This document shows, piece by piece, positions 32,632-43,428 of a DNA stretch of 64,000 nt. A program made the position numbers and the translations under genes. The notes under the pieces were generated by a model. That model had not been told where the DNA came from and searched no databases. It saw only the letters and a list, made by a program, of their open reading frames with translations. This DNA is from Legionella sainthelensi (GTDB lineage: Bacteria > Pseudomonadota > Gammaproteobacteria > Legionellales > Legionellaceae), in NCBI RefSeq assembly GCF_900637685.1, contig NZ_LR134388.1, positions 1,499,501 through 1,563,500 of the forward strand, written 5' to 3'. Each line of letters begins with the position of its first letter. Position 1 is the stretch's first letter.

Positions 32632-33923
32632 CTTTGTTTCAGGAAAAACCTAAACCACCATTGGCAGAACTTTTAAGACCCAAGAGTCTCAATGAGGTGA
32701 TTGGGCAAAGCCATTTATTAGGCGAGGGTAAATCTTTAAAATTAAGCTTTGCAGGAAAAAAACCTCACTCCATGATTTTATGGGGCCCACCTGGAGTTGG
32801 CAAAACAACAATTGCCCGTGTTGCCGCAGATACTTTTGATTGTGAATGGATAGCACTATCGGCAGTTTTTTCGGGAGTGAAAGACATTCGTGCTGCGATC
32901 GAAAAAGCACAAGAAAACTTAATTTATGGTAAACATACCTTATTGTTTATTGATGAAATTCATCGCTTTAATAAAGCACAACAAGATGCATTATTACCCT
33001 ATACAGAATCAGGCTTAGTTACTTTTATAGGTGCTACAACGGAAAACCCTTCGTTCGAAGTTAACTCTGCTTTACTTTCTCGAGCCCAGGTATACGTTTT
33101 AAAACCATTAACGGATGACGAATTACGGCAATTATTCCAAAAAGCGCATCAAGCAGTTTTATCCCTTCTTCAATTTGATGAAGATGCTATAGAAATGATT
33201 ATCGGGTTTGCTGACGGAGACGCTAGACGATTGTTAAATACTCTGGAACAATTAGAAACTGCATGTACTGCAATGAATACTGAACATGTAACCAAAGAAT
33301 TTGTTATAAACTCTTTGGCAAAAAATACGCGACGTTTTGATAAAGGTGGAGAAAATTTTTACGATCAAATTTCTGCATTGCACAAATCGGTGCGAGGTTC
33401 TCATCCTGATGCGGCACTTTATTGGCTATGTCGCATGTTAGATGGAGGAGTAGATCCTCTATATTTAGCACGACGTATTTTAAGAATGGCGTGGGAGGAT
33501 ATTGGTTTGGCTGATCCACGGGCAATACAAATTGCTAATGATGCTGTCACAACATACGAACGTCTTGGCTCTCCCGAAGGAGAACTTGCATTGGGACAAG
33601 CAGTTATTTATCTGTCCGTAGCCGCGAAAAGTAATGCGGGTTATATGGCTTTTAATCAAGCAATGGATTTTGTAAAACAGGACAAATCTCAAGAAGTACC
33701 TATCCATTTACGTAATGCACCAACTCGATTGTTAAAAAAACTTGGCTATGGCAAAGAGTATCGTTATGCACATGATGAGCCCTATGCTTATGCTTCTGGG
33801 GAATACTATTTGCCTGAAGGAATGGAAGAGCCGGAATGGTATAAACCAGTTGAACGCGGTTTAGAGATAAAAATCGCTGAGAAACTCGCTTTTTTAAGAT
33901 CATTGGATAAAAAAAATAATTAA
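32628..33923 (+). CDS. rarA: replication-associated recombination protein A
   Basis: A 431-residue AAA+ ATPase (MgsA/WRNIP1 family) acting at stalled replication forks. Walker A GPPGVGKTT is at residues 53-61 and Walker B LLFIDEIHRF near 106-114, with sensor motif GATTENPSFEVN. The C-terminal tetramerisation region is intact. The ATG overlaps the lolA stop (ATGA). In E. coli serS follows; here a kinase-like gene does. Confidence 0.95.
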   Translation: MTLFQEKPKPPLAELLRPKSLNEVIGQSHLLGEGKSLKLSFAGKKPHSMILWGPPGVGKTTIARVAADTFDCEWIALSAVFSGVKDIRAAIEKAQENLIYGKHTLLFIDEIHRFNKAQQDALLPYTESGLVTFIGATTENPSFEVNSALLSRAQVYVLKPLTDDELRQLFQKAHQAVLSLLQFDEDAIEMIIGFADGDARRLLNTLEQLETACTAMNTEHVTKEFVINSLAKNTRRFDKGGENFYDQISALHKSVRGSHPDAALYWLCRMLDGGVDPLYLARRILRMAWEDIGLADPRAIQIANDAVTTYERLGSPEGELALGQAVIYLSVAAKSNAGYMAFNQAMDFVKQDKSQEVPIHLRNAPTRLLKKLGYGKEYRYAHDEPYAYASGEYYLPEGMEEPEWYKPVERGLEIKIAEKLAFLRSLDKKNN

Positions 33924-34043
33924 ATACAGTAATATCGTTATTAGAAATAGTAGTCAATTTTCAATGTTGAACAATCAGTTGAATTTATACTTCCCATACA
34001 ATTGTGTTGACAATGAAAATCATAATTCATTAAGGTTTGTTCC

Positions 34044-36323
34044 ATGTCTAGGCATTTAGATATCCCAAGTTCCAACTCCTCAAAAGAACTCATAAAGCTA
34101 ATTTTAAAATATAATGAAATTTCTGATAAAGAAGAAAATGTCGAATTAAAAAAGCTATTTTATCTACAAAAAATTAATTACTTAACTCAATTCAGTACAA
34201 TCAATAAAGTAATTCAATGGAGAAATCAACCCGACAAAAATGGATTAGAGAGTCATTTACAAAAATATGGAATACATCGTGATTCATCAAAATTATTGCA
34301 AAGTATTGAATTTGCCAATGCTGTATATCGCGTTTTTTCTCCATTAAGTCCTTTACAAGCCACATCGCAAACAGGCTTCTATAAAGCAATGCAAGAGCGC
34401 GATCAACTATTTACAGACGATTCCACTCAGGAAAATATTGCGAAATATATTGAGTATAATCAAACCATAAAAGCTTATTATCAACAGAATCACCAATTAC
34501 AAGAAAAAATTCAAAGGCATATGCATTATTTATCACTTGTTTATGCAAAAGTTGATGCCATACAGGGATTTGTCCATGAAGCGTTTGATGAATATGAAAC
34601 CACAGCTCTTGGTAATTCCGAGAGCAACAATAAGAACTTTACTTTTCATATTGAAGGTGAACCAGTAAGCACCGTAATCCGAGTAGAAGATCGGAATACG
34701 ATTGGTAAAGAACAACAATTGCAAACACATCAAGTAAGTGAATATTTCTCTGAAGATTATGTAACGATTATGGTTCCCTTTTGGAATGAGGATGACGAAA
34801 CAATGTATCAACCCGTCGTGATTAGTGAGTTCGTAGCACAAGGAGATTTAGCTCGTTATGCTGAAAGACTGAAGGGTAGAGATCCAAAAGAAATTTTGGA
34901 GCAAACACGGAAGTTTATGGCAAAGCTCAGCGATTTTTGTGTCCAATTGATAGACTCAGGGCATTATCATCCTGATATTAAATTATCCAATTTCTTAACT
35001 GATGGTGAGCGACTTATTGTTAGTGATAGAAAAACAGTCACTGATAAAAGAGATCCAAAAGTAAATGAAATTTCCAGTTCTCCTGCTTATGGAGCGCCCG
35101 AGTATCAAAATTGTCTTAGATCGGCTAGTATCGGCCTCAATTTTAAAGCATTTATTACAAAACTAGATATGCCTTCTTATATGTCTTTTCAAGTAGGTAC
35201 GGCTTTAAAAGAGTTTATGCTCAAAAGTAATCTTATACCTTATAACGCGGAAAGTGAAAAAGACTTTGAGGAAAAGTTTGTTAAATGGCAATTATTAAGT
35301 AAATTTGTAAAGTCTCAACCCGCAATATACGAGGCAACGAATCTATCATTACTTGTTCAAGAATTAACTCGAGAAAATTCAAAAGATCGGCTATCTATCA
35401 AACATTTTCAAACATTATTAGAGAAGGTAGCATTCTCACCCGATATGTTTCTACATGAGATAGAAAAATTATCTCCTGCACCTAAATTAAGCACTTATGA
35501 AGATATAAAATTAATTCAAACAATTTTAACTGCAGATAGTCTAAATATTAAATTAGAAGCAAAACTAGAGCAAATGGTGCCAGCTCATTTAGAAAAATCA
35601 CTTCAAGATCCGAGGCTTAATTCAGCGTTATTGTTCAAAGGCAAAGCACTTACTCATGTGAATCAATATTTGAACGTTTTAGATAAAGCATTACTAGTCA
35701 AAGATTTAGAAAACGCCAATAACTTTAGATGGTTTCTTCATATAGTTTCTCTTGGATTTTTTAGGGTGCCGAGGGTTAGTCGTATTAATGATATGAAAGA
35801 TAATTTACCTAAGATGACTAAAATAACGCAGGCATGTTTTCATTTAAGCGAATTGGCAGGTAATAAAATTTTTCCAGGGCTTGATGCAAACAAAAGTGCT
35901 TTATTTCAAGAGCTTCGTGTGTTTAAACAAAACGTGGTGAAACAAGCATCAACAAAGGTTGAGGAATCTAACCGCCACCACCTGAATAAATCAGAAAATA
36001 GTAATTCATATGGAGTTCTTGATGATATATGTGATGTGATAATTCATGATACAGATACAAATGAAGCGTGTGATATGCCTCTTTATGATATGGATGAAAA
36101 AAAAATAGATAAGGGTATAAAGAAAACAAAGACTTCGCTTAAGGATAAAACTTCTTTAGAACAGCCACTACCTGACCAATCTATTACTAGGGTACCTCTA
36201 AATGTAGACGACATAGTGAATACAATTAAACGAGGTAATAAAATTAAACATGGCTTAATTTCAATAAAAAAAACTGTTGTTCAAGAAGCGTTTGGAAAAG
36301 AGAATCGACGAAGCTTTAGTTGA
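34044..36323 (+). CDS. protein-kinase-like protein, putative effector
   Basis: A 759-residue protein. Residues about 200-440 resemble a eukaryotic-type kinase: hinge-like VVISEFVAQGDL (258-269), catalytic loop YHPDIKLSNFL with His309, Asp311, Lys313 and Asn316, then IVSDRK at the DFG position (Asp328) and YGAPEY (349-354) as APE. HRD is HPD and DFG is DRK, so activity may be altered. Residues 1-190 are helical, and the C-terminal 300 residues have no recognised domain. No signal peptide or membrane segment. Lys/Asn-rich, AT-rich coding, unlike rarA. Similar in style to Legionella LegK-class effectors; orthology to a named LegK is not claimed. Confidence 0.65.
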   Translation: MSRHLDIPSSNSSKELIKLILKYNEISDKEENVELKKLFYLQKINYLTQFSTINKVIQWRNQPDKNGLESHLQKYGIHRDSSKLLQSIEFANAVYRVFSPLSPLQATSQTGFYKAMQERDQLFTDDSTQENIAKYIEYNQTIKAYYQQNHQLQEKIQRHMHYLSLVYAKVDAIQGFVHEAFDEYETTALGNSESNNKNFTFHIEGEPVSTVIRVEDRNTIGKEQQLQTHQVSEYFSEDYVTIMVPFWNEDDETMYQPVVISEFVAQGDLARYAERLKGRDPKEILEQTRKFMAKLSDFCVQLIDSGHYHPDIKLSNFLTDGERLIVSDRKTVTDKRDPKVNEISSSPAYGAPEYQNCLRSASIGLNFKAFITKLDMPSYMSFQVGTALKEFMLKSNLIPYNAESEKDFEEKFVKWQLLSKFVKSQPAIYEATNLSLLVQELTRENSKDRLSIKHFQTLLEKVAFSPDMFLHEIEKLSPAPKLSTYEDIKLIQTILTADSLNIKLEAKLEQMVPAHLEKSLQDPRLNSALLFKGKALTHVNQYLNVLDKALLVKDLENANNFRWFLHIVSLGFFRVPRVSRINDMKDNLPKMTKITQACFHLSELAGNKIFPGLDANKSALFQELRVFKQNVVKQASTKVEESNRHHLNKSENSNSYGVLDDICDVIIHDTDTNEACDMPLYDMDEKKIDKGIKKTKTSLKDKTSLEQPLPDQSITRVPLNVDDIVNTIKRGNKIKHGLISIKKTVVQEAFGKENRRSFS

Positions 36324-36433
36324 AAAATACTGAAATATTTATGGATTATAATTAATTAGATAATTTTTAGATATTCTCATTTGGATCTAAATTTGTTAGA
36401 GTCAATCTATTAATTATAATAATTTCATCTAGC

Positions 36434-37435
36434 ATGCATTATTCTAATTACCAAACTTGTGCTGTAAAACCGCAAATACCTCTTTCTGAGTGGGATATTC
36501 TATCGAGTTTGCCTACGGCTTTAGTCATTATTAATTCTCAAGGGCGAATTGTTTGGTTAAACCCACCTGCCGAAGCGATGCTAGGTTATGGGTTACTCGG
36601 TTCTTTATGGCTGGATGTGATTCTGCGGGCGTTTGTCCCGCGTGTTGATGATGGTCATGAAGTTTCTCTAGCGGACGGACGGCGCGTTCATGTAGCAGTT
36701 GCTACTTTGGATAGTTTGCCTGGTATTCTGGTTAGTTTAACAGATATTACGGCAACACGAGATTATGAGAAAGCAAAGGAAAATGAAAAGCGTTTAGTTT
36801 CTATTGGTACAATGACAGCTCAGTTAGCCCATCAAATCAGGACACCTCTAGCTTCCGCTATGTTGTATACAGAACATTTGAATAATCTTCTTGATTTGGA
36901 TTCTCGTACTCAAAGTTGGATTCTGAGATTGCAAGAATGCCATAGTAGTATTGAACAACAAATTCAGGATTTATTATTATTTGCTCGCGGCACTACCATC
37001 GAACCAACACGCATGGATGTAACCGATTGGTGTTCTTTACTGGTTCAACGTGCTCAACCTTATGTTTTGGCCCGAGGAGTATCGTTTAATGTGAATAACC
37101 AACTTATCACATGTGAGGCATTAATCCATGGGGAGTCACTCCTTGGCGCAGTTTTAAACTTAGTGATCAATTCATTACAATCAGAGGCAACAGAAATTAA
37201 TTTAACACTTGCATCTACTGACAATTCAGGTATACAAATAACTGTAGAGGATAATGGAAAAGGGATGACAGAAGAGGTGAAGAACCAGGCTTTTTCACCT
37301 TTTTATACTACAAAAGCTCAAGGCAACGGTCTGGGTTTGGCAGTTGTTTATGCCGTAGTAAAAGCACATGGTGGTCAAGTGAGTTTGGAGTCTACGGAAG
37401 GAATTGGCACACAAGTTAATTTGTTTTTACCCTAG
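36434..37435 (+). CDS. sensor histidine kinase, FleS/FlrB type
   Basis: A 333-residue soluble sensor kinase. A PAS-like domain covers about residues 20-105 (SSLPTALVIINSQGRIVWLN), the phosphoacceptor His133 is in QLAHQIRTPLASAM, and the ATPase domain has NLVINSLQ, VEDNGKGM and GNGLGLAVV. No membrane segments. With the regulator 32 bases downstream it forms the FleSR/FlrBC pair that controls sigma-54-dependent flagellar genes in other gammaproteobacteria. The flagellar role is inferred, as no flagellar gene is nearby. The start codon lacks a clear ribosome binding site. Confidence 0.85.
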   Translation: MHYSNYQTCAVKPQIPLSEWDILSSLPTALVIINSQGRIVWLNPPAEAMLGYGLLGSLWLDVILRAFVPRVDDGHEVSLADGRRVHVAVATLDSLPGILVSLTDITATRDYEKAKENEKRLVSIGTMTAQLAHQIRTPLASAMLYTEHLNNLLDLDSRTQSWILRLQECHSSIEQQIQDLLLFARGTTIEPTRMDVTDWCSLLVQRAQPYVLARGVSFNVNNQLITCEALIHGESLLGAVLNLVINSLQSEATEINLTLASTDNSGIQITVEDNGKGMTEEVKNQAFSPFYTTKAQGNGLGLAVVYAVVKAHGGQVSLESTEGIGTQVNLFLP

Positions 37436-37467
37436 GAGGGGTACTAACTTTTAGAAAAGGAAATCTT

Positions 37468-38781
37468 ATGAGTCATGTTTTAATCGTTGAAGATGATCCG
37501 GTATTAAGGGAAGCTCTGGCTGAAACAATGACTATTTCTGGCCATACCTATATTACAGCCAAAAATGGAAAGGAAGCTTTAGTTCTTCTTGAAATCCATA
37601 ATCCATCCGTTGTTTTATCCGATATTCGCATGGATGAAATGGATGGAAATCAGTTATTATCAGAAATCCAAAAAAAAAGACCCGGATTGCCGGTTATTTT
37701 AATGACTGCTTATGGTTCCGTTCAAGACGCAGTGACGGCTATTCATCATGGTGCTGTAGATTATTTACAAAAACCTTTTAGTGCCCAAGTATTAACTGAA
37801 AAAATCAATCAATACATTAAAGTTGAATTTGATGAAAATACTGGAGAACCCATAGCCCAAGATCCAAAAAGCCAGGCATTATTGTCTATGGCATTAAAAG
37901 TTGCTCAATCTGATGTAGGAGTCATGATCAGTGGTGAAAGCGGAACTGGGAAAGAAGTGTTGGCTCATTTTATCCATGATCATTCCCCGCGAAAAAAACA
38001 ACCCTTCATTGCAATTAATTGTGCAGCAATTCCTGAACAAATGCTTGAAGCAACCTTATTTGGTTATGAAAAAGGTTCATTTACTGGAGCATATAAATCT
38101 ACTCCAGGAAAATTTGAGCAAGCGCAAGGTGGAACTTTGCTTTTAGATGAAGTGAGCGAGATGCCTTTAAGTTTGCAAGCGAAATTGCTTCGTGTGTTAC
38201 AAGAGAAAGAGGTTGAGCGCATTGGTGCTAACAAAACAATAAATCTTGATGTGCGTATTTTGGCTACAACAAATAGACTACTTAAAGATGAGGTGAAAGC
38301 CGGGCGTTTTCGAGAAGATCTGTTCTATCGTTTGAATGTTTTTCCCTTGCAATGGCATCCACTGCGGGAGAGAAAAAATGATATTATTCCTTTAGCCAAT
38401 TATTTAACGCGTAAACATTGCCAACATAAGCAACCGGTAGTTCCGGTAATTAGTCCTGCTGCGCAAAAGCTGATGTTAGCTTATCCGTGGCCAGGAAATG
38501 CAAGAGAACTTGATAACGTCATTCAAAGGGCATTGGTGTTGCAAACACAAGGTATTATCGAAGCGGAACATTTACAATTATCCTTAAATGCCCCTTTGGT
38601 TCCAGATACAAGTTCAACAGCACACAGTAAAAACTTACAAGTCCATGAATTTGAATTGATCGAGAAAACATTATTGGAAAATGAAGGTAACAGACAAAAA
38701 GTAGCTGCTTTATTAGGAGTAAGCGAGCGAACTTTACGTTATAAATTAGCGAAAATGCGTGAGGAAGGTTACACTGTATAA
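37468..38781 (+). CDS. sigma-54-dependent response regulator, FleR/FlrC type
   Basis: A 437-residue NtrC-family activator. The receiver domain has the phosphorylated Asp52 (VVLSDIRMDEMDG). The AAA+ domain has Walker A GESGTGKEV and the sigma-54 contact loop GSFTGAY. A Fis-type helix-turn-helix closes the protein (NRQKVAALLGVSERTLRYKL). AAGGAAA precedes the ATG. It would drive RNA polymerase-sigma-54 at class III-type flagellar promoters if the FleR assignment holds. Confidence 0.88.
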   Translation: MSHVLIVEDDPVLREALAETMTISGHTYITAKNGKEALVLLEIHNPSVVLSDIRMDEMDGNQLLSEIQKKRPGLPVILMTAYGSVQDAVTAIHHGAVDYLQKPFSAQVLTEKINQYIKVEFDENTGEPIAQDPKSQALLSMALKVAQSDVGVMISGESGTGKEVLAHFIHDHSPRKKQPFIAINCAAIPEQMLEATLFGYEKGSFTGAYKSTPGKFEQAQGGTLLLDEVSEMPLSLQAKLLRVLQEKEVERIGANKTINLDVRILATTNRLLKDEVKAGRFREDLFYRLNVFPLQWHPLRERKNDIIPLANYLTRKHCQHKQPVVPVISPAAQKLMLAYPWPGNARELDNVIQRALVLQTQGIIEAEHLQLSLNAPLVPDTSSTAHSKNLQVHEFELIEKTLLENEGNRQKVAALLGVSERTLRYKLAKMREEGYTV

Positions 38782-38831
38782 AGCTTAAAAAGTAGTATGA
38801 GCAAGAAAGCAATGGTATAGTAAAACAATTA

Positions 38832-41800
38832 ATGAGTAACCGAATCACAAGCGTGAGTAAAGTATTTAAACGAATCTGGATGTATTTAGCAGTCTTCATT
38901 ATTTTTATGGCTGTTTTCTCCAGCATTTTCCGTGCACTGACTCCATGGGCGAAAGAGTATAAAGGAGAGATTGAACAACATTTATCCCTTCTTCTTGGCC
39001 AGCCAGTTACCATTCAGACTATAGAGACAGGATGGTATTGGTTTCATCCTGTACTTAAATTAAATCAAGTGACTTTAGGCGATGACGCAAATAATAATTT
39101 TCATGTCAATAAATTATTAGTAGGGATTAATCTATTCAAATCTTTATGGAATTGGCAAATACAGCCAGGTGTTCTTTATATTGATGATATGCATCTTAAT
39201 CTCAGAGAAAAAGATGCTCATTGGACTATTGATGGTATTACTACTAATGCGCTCAATAGCGATATGACCCCCGAAAAAACCAAACAAATTTTAGTTTGGT
39301 TATCACAACAAGAACGTTTAATTATTAAACATGTTTCAGCTTATTTTTATTTTAGCGATGGGGGATTGATTCCAGTCGATGGATTAAATGTATCCGTTGC
39401 CAATAGCGGTGGACATTATAAATTTAAGGGAGGAGCTAGACTCGCCCAAACGAACAGTACTGATTTTCAGCTATTAGGAGATGGATATTTTGATCCGGAT
39501 CATTTTGAGGAGATAAAAGGCCGGTTTTATTTCTCAGCTAAAAATATTGTACCTGCTCAATGGCAAAGTTTGTTTCCTCAAGCAACAGAACACTTGGAAG
39601 GGGGTAAAGGGAACATTGCTGTATGGGTTGATATGCGCCATGGTTCGATTACTTCGGTACAAGCACAGGTGGATTTTAAACGCTTGGCTTGGCGTCTATT
39701 ACGTAATCAACAAAGCCAATTGGTTCAGTCTTTTTTTGCTAACTTATCCTGGAACCCTGATAATCTGGGATGGCAATTGCTTGCTGATCACATTCAATTG
39801 CGTATGGGAGGAATAAGTTGGCCTGAAAATCAGCTATTACTTAAATACAAGAAAGAGCAACAAAGTTATCAATTATTTGTGAAGTCAATTATTATTGAGT
39901 CCCTACTGTCTCATGCAATTGACTGGCCTAAAAGTATGCAAGCTCTGTTGGATATGAAACCTCAGGGAGTCTTGCACGATTCTCAGATCATGATTACTGC
40001 GAATGCCAATCTTTCAAGTATTCCTCCTATCCCAAATTTTAATACGTTGAGCGTAGGTGCAGATACGTTACCTCAAATAGAACTTGCAGGGGTTAATGAG
40101 AACAAGAAAAATACTCAAGATAGTTTACAAGAAGATGGTAATGAAATAGTTTTTAATGATTATTCCATTAATTATATTTTAACACGTTTCGAACAGCTGG
40201 GATGGAGTGCCAAAGATTCTATTCCTGAAGTACATAATCTTTCAGGCGTGATTAATTGGCAACCAGACGAAGGACGTTTAGAGCTTGACTCCGAGAACAC
40301 TTCCATACAGGTAAATGGTTATCCAGAACAAAATTTATCATTACTCAATGGCGCTTTTGATTGGAAAAACTTGAATGACGGTTTGCGTATTAGCATAGAT
40401 AGGTTTGTTTTTAGTCAGCCCGAGTTGACTATGAGCATGCAGGGCGTTGTCGATCAGGTAAGTCGTGAATCTATAGGTCATATTCGTTTGGGCGCCGAAT
40501 TTTCTGGGAAAAATTGGCAGCAATGGGTTGCTTTTCTTCCTAAAGAATATTTAAAACCCAAATTATATCTTTGGTTAAAAAATGATTTAAAACGCATTTC
40601 TGAAGCGAGTGGTCAAATTAGGGTTAATGGCTTAGCGAAAGATTTTCCTTTTGATGATAATACAGGTGAATTTACTATAGACAGCTTTGCGAGTGGAGGA
40701 GAGCTTGCAATCAATTCTAAATGGCAAGTGATTAAAGACATCGATGGCTATATTCACCTCAATAAGCGTAATTTAAATATTGATATAGCTCATGCTAATT
40801 TTCAGGGTGTTGTGGCCAAACAAATGCATTTGCGTATTGATGATATAGGGAAGAATAAAGAAAATTTGATTGTTACTGGAAAAATTAATGCATCAGTTCA
40901 AAAAATGATGAATTATATTATGGCTTCTCCTCTCAAGAAAAAACTTTCTCTTTTGAAAATGTTGTCTGTTAAGGGAACTGCATTGCTTAATTTAAGGGTA
41001 GAGGCTCCTTTATACCCTGAAAATGATACGGTGCTTGCTCTGGGAAATGCGATTTTTAAAAATAATACCATCACTGTAAATCATAAATTAAGCAAGTTTA
41101 CTGTTAAGAATTTATCAGGTGAATTAATGTTTAATGAAACAGGGGTCACTGATAGTTCTATGTCTGCTGACATTCTTGAAAATCCAATGAAAATTAAAGT
41201 TCAATCTATTAAACAGCCAAAACCAGCTACAACGATTACTGTAAATGGAAAATGTAGCGTTGATTCTTTAAAGGATCAATTTAAATTACCTATTTTTGCT
41301 TTAGCTGATGGTTCTTTTTTAGTGAATGCAGAATTAAAACTCACGGATAAACCTTCCGAAGCAGACAGTATTAATTTAAGCAGCTCTTTGGAGGGATTAG
41401 CGATTCATTTACCTGCACCTTTAGGAAAAGAGGCAGATGACAAAACCCCTCTAAACTTAAATATTGATTTTAATGAAAGAGAATCAATGCGTTTAAGAGG
41501 AAATTATGATGTACGACTCAGTGCCGATCTATTGTTTAAAAACGAAAAACAGGGGTTGGCTTTTAGTTCAGGACAGTTACGCTTGGGAAGTGCAAATGCG
41601 GTAAATCAGAATTTACCTGGGCTTTCACTAGTAGGTTCGTTAAAAGGTTTTGATTTACATGATTGGAAGGATATATATACACGGTTTTCTACAACACAAA
41701 CGAATACATCTTTATTAAATAAACTACGTATCATTAATATAACCATTGATAAATTTAGCTTTTTAAAACAACAGTTCAATGCAATGGCTGTTAAAGCAAA

Positions 41801-42824
41801 AATACTGCCAAATAAGGATTGGTCTTTTAGTTTAAAGCAAAAAATGATTGCTGCCGATTTGGTTTATCATGCACCAACCGACGAGTTGAGTGGCCATGTC
41901 CAGTATTTGAATTTAGATAAAATCTATGTTGCTGATAAGGATTATGTTGATTCAGTACAAATTCACCCACATCAAATTCCAAATCTCAATTTGCGTATTG
42001 ATAACTTATCAGTGAATAAATTACAAATTGGTAATGTTACTATGAAAAGTCAGTCCAGTGTTGGAAAATGGACAATAAATTATTGCCGAATTGATTCTCC
42101 AGTTTATCAGTTTGATGTTCAGGGCGAGTGGACCGAAAAAAATAAAGTTAATCAAACAAAACTCGATGTTAAATTAAACATGACGCAACTATCAAAAACT
42201 TTAGAGCGCTGGAATATTACTCCTGCAGTCCATGCTAAAAAAGGTTATATGGAGTTTCACGGGGGTTGGAAAAATAGAATATATAACTTTTCTCTTGCCT
42301 CATTAAATGGAGAGATGTATCTCCAACTTAAAAATGGAAGGATTACTCATTTAAGTAAGGCAACTGAAGAAAAATTAGGTTTAGGCAAGCTATTAAGTAT
42401 TTTGAGTTTACAGACCATTCCTCGTCGATTGCAATTGGATTTTAGTGATTTGTCTCATCAAGGATATAGCTTTGACATTTTTCAGGGAAATTTTATCATT
42501 AATGATGGAATCATGAGCACCCAAGACAGTTATTTGGATGGCCCAGTTGCTTATGCCGGTATGAAAGGAGATTTAAATTTACCCAAGCATACTTACAATT
42601 TGAACTTAAAGATCTCACCCCATATAACTGCAAGTTTACCAGTTGTCGCGACCATTGCAGGCGGTCCTGTTGCTGGTGTTGCAGCATGGGTTGCGAATAA
42701 TATTATAAGTCAAAGTATGCAAAAAATTTCTGGGTACAGTTATAAAATATCAGGGCCATGGAATGAGCCTGTGATTCAGCAGCTTAGCATGGTGAAGAAA
42801 TTAATGAAGAGGGTTGTGGACTAA
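38832..42824 (+). CDS. yhdP: YhdP family (AsmA-like) envelope protein
   Basis: A 1330-residue protein with one N-terminal membrane helix (MYLAVFIIFMAVFSSIFRAL) and a very long beta-rich periplasmic part of the DUF3971/AsmA type, ending with a helical AsmA-like tail (PVVATIAGGPVAGVAAWVAN). In E. coli YhdP is one of three bridge-like proteins (with TamB and YdbH) that move phospholipids to the outer membrane. The length is close to the E. coli protein. It is 50 bases after the response regulator. Confidence 0.9.
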   Translation: MSNRITSVSKVFKRIWMYLAVFIIFMAVFSSIFRALTPWAKEYKGEIEQHLSLLLGQPVTIQTIETGWYWFHPVLKLNQVTLGDDANNNFHVNKLLVGINLFKSLWNWQIQPGVLYIDDMHLNLREKDAHWTIDGITTNALNSDMTPEKTKQILVWLSQQERLIIKHVSAYFYFSDGGLIPVDGLNVSVANSGGHYKFKGGARLAQTNSTDFQLLGDGYFDPDHFEEIKGRFYFSAKNIVPAQWQSLFPQATEHLEGGKGNIAVWVDMRHGSITSVQAQVDFKRLAWRLLRNQQSQLVQSFFANLSWNPDNLGWQLLADHIQLRMGGISWPENQLLLKYKKEQQSYQLFVKSIIIESLLSHAIDWPKSMQALLDMKPQGVLHDSQIMITANANLSSIPPIPNFNTLSVGADTLPQIELAGVNENKKNTQDSLQEDGNEIVFNDYSINYILTRFEQLGWSAKDSIPEVHNLSGVINWQPDEGRLELDSENTSIQVNGYPEQNLSLLNGAFDWKNLNDGLRISIDRFVFSQPELTMSMQGVVDQVSRESIGHIRLGAEFSGKNWQQWVAFLPKEYLKPKLYLWLKNDLKRISEASGQIRVNGLAKDFPFDDNTGEFTIDSFASGGELAINSKWQVIKDIDGYIHLNKRNLNIDIAHANFQGVVAKQMHLRIDDIGKNKENLIVTGKINASVQKMMNYIMASPLKKKLSLLKMLSVKGTALLNLRVEAPLYPENDTVLALGNAIFKNNTITVNHKLSKFTVKNLSGELMFNETGVTDSSMSADILENPMKIKVQSIKQPKPATTITVNGKCSVDSLKDQFKLPIFALADGSFLVNAELKLTDKPSEADSINLSSSLEGLAIHLPAPLGKEADDKTPLNLNIDFNERESMRLRGNYDVRLSADLLFKNEKQGLAFSSGQLRLGSANAVNQNLPGLSLVGSLKGFDLHDWKDIYTRFSTTQTNTSLLNKLRIINITIDKFSFLKQQFNAMAVKAKILPNKDWSFSLKQKMIAADLVYHAPTDELSGHVQYLNLDKIYVADKDYVDSVQIHPHQIPNLNLRIDNLSVNKLQIGNVTMKSQSSVGKWTINYCRIDSPVYQFDVQGEWTEKNKVNQTKLDVKLNMTQLSKTLERWNITPAVHAKKGYMEFHGGWKNRIYNFSLASLNGEMYLQLKNGRITHLSKATEEKLGLGKLLSILSLQTIPRRLQLDFSDLSHQGYSFDIFQGNFIINDGIMSTQDSYLDGPVAYAGMKGDLNLPKHTYNLNLKISPHITASLPVVATIAGGPVAGVAAWVANNIISQSMQKISGYSYKISGPWNEPVIQQLSMVKKLMKRVVD

Positions 42825-42872
42825 CTTAATAGTAATAGGACGAATACTCTACCATTCAAAAATGAAGACATA

Positions 42873-43415
42873 ATGTTTCATCTTATATTTGATCGTTACT
42901 GGGATATCTGTTTATTAAAGGAAAGCCCTGAAAATACTTCTTATTCTATTTCTCGAATGGTTTTGAGTGGTTTTTTTTTGGCTTTGCTTATCATGATTGA
43001 ATGGGACCTTACTTCTTTTAAATCTTCCGATGATGTAGTGAGTAGTGCACTTATTTCTATCTTCTTGATTTTTTCTGACGTAATTTATACCTATCTGGTT
43101 TTGTCCTTTAAGGGATTTGCAGCAAGACTTGTACAAGTTGTTACTTCATTATTTGTTATCAACATTATCATTCATCTACTAGTTCTTCCATTGTTGTTGA
43201 TTGCGCCGTATTTATCTCAGTTTCATTTAAGAACTCCTTTATTTTTATTTCTGGGCATTATTTATTTATTTTTAAGTTTAGGGTTATCAGTTTGGCAATT
43301 TGTTATTACAGCTAATATTTATAAATTTGCATTAAATGTGACGATGATTCAAGCTGTATTAACTGCTTTTGGTTTAGTTGCTGTTAATATTTTGACGGTT
43401 TCTTTATTACAATGA
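42873..43415 (+). CDS. small integral membrane protein, Yip1-like
   Basis: A 180-residue protein with about five hydrophobic segments and few charged residues, starting MFHLIFDRYWDICLLKESPE. The layout resembles Yip1/YIPF-domain proteins of bacteria, but no diagnostic motif is visible. It sits 48 bases after yhdP and 13 before mpl, suggesting a shared transcript and an envelope-related role. Function unknown. Confidence 0.7.
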   Translation: MFHLIFDRYWDICLLKESPENTSYSISRMVLSGFFLALLIMIEWDLTSFKSSDDVVSSALISIFLIFSDVIYTYLVLSFKGFAARLVQVVTSLFVINIIIHLLVLPLLLIAPYLSQFHLRTPLFLFLGIIYLFLSLGLSVWQFVITANIYKFALNVTMIQAVLTAFGLVAVNILTVSLLQ

Positions 43416-43428
43416 GATTAGGATTATT

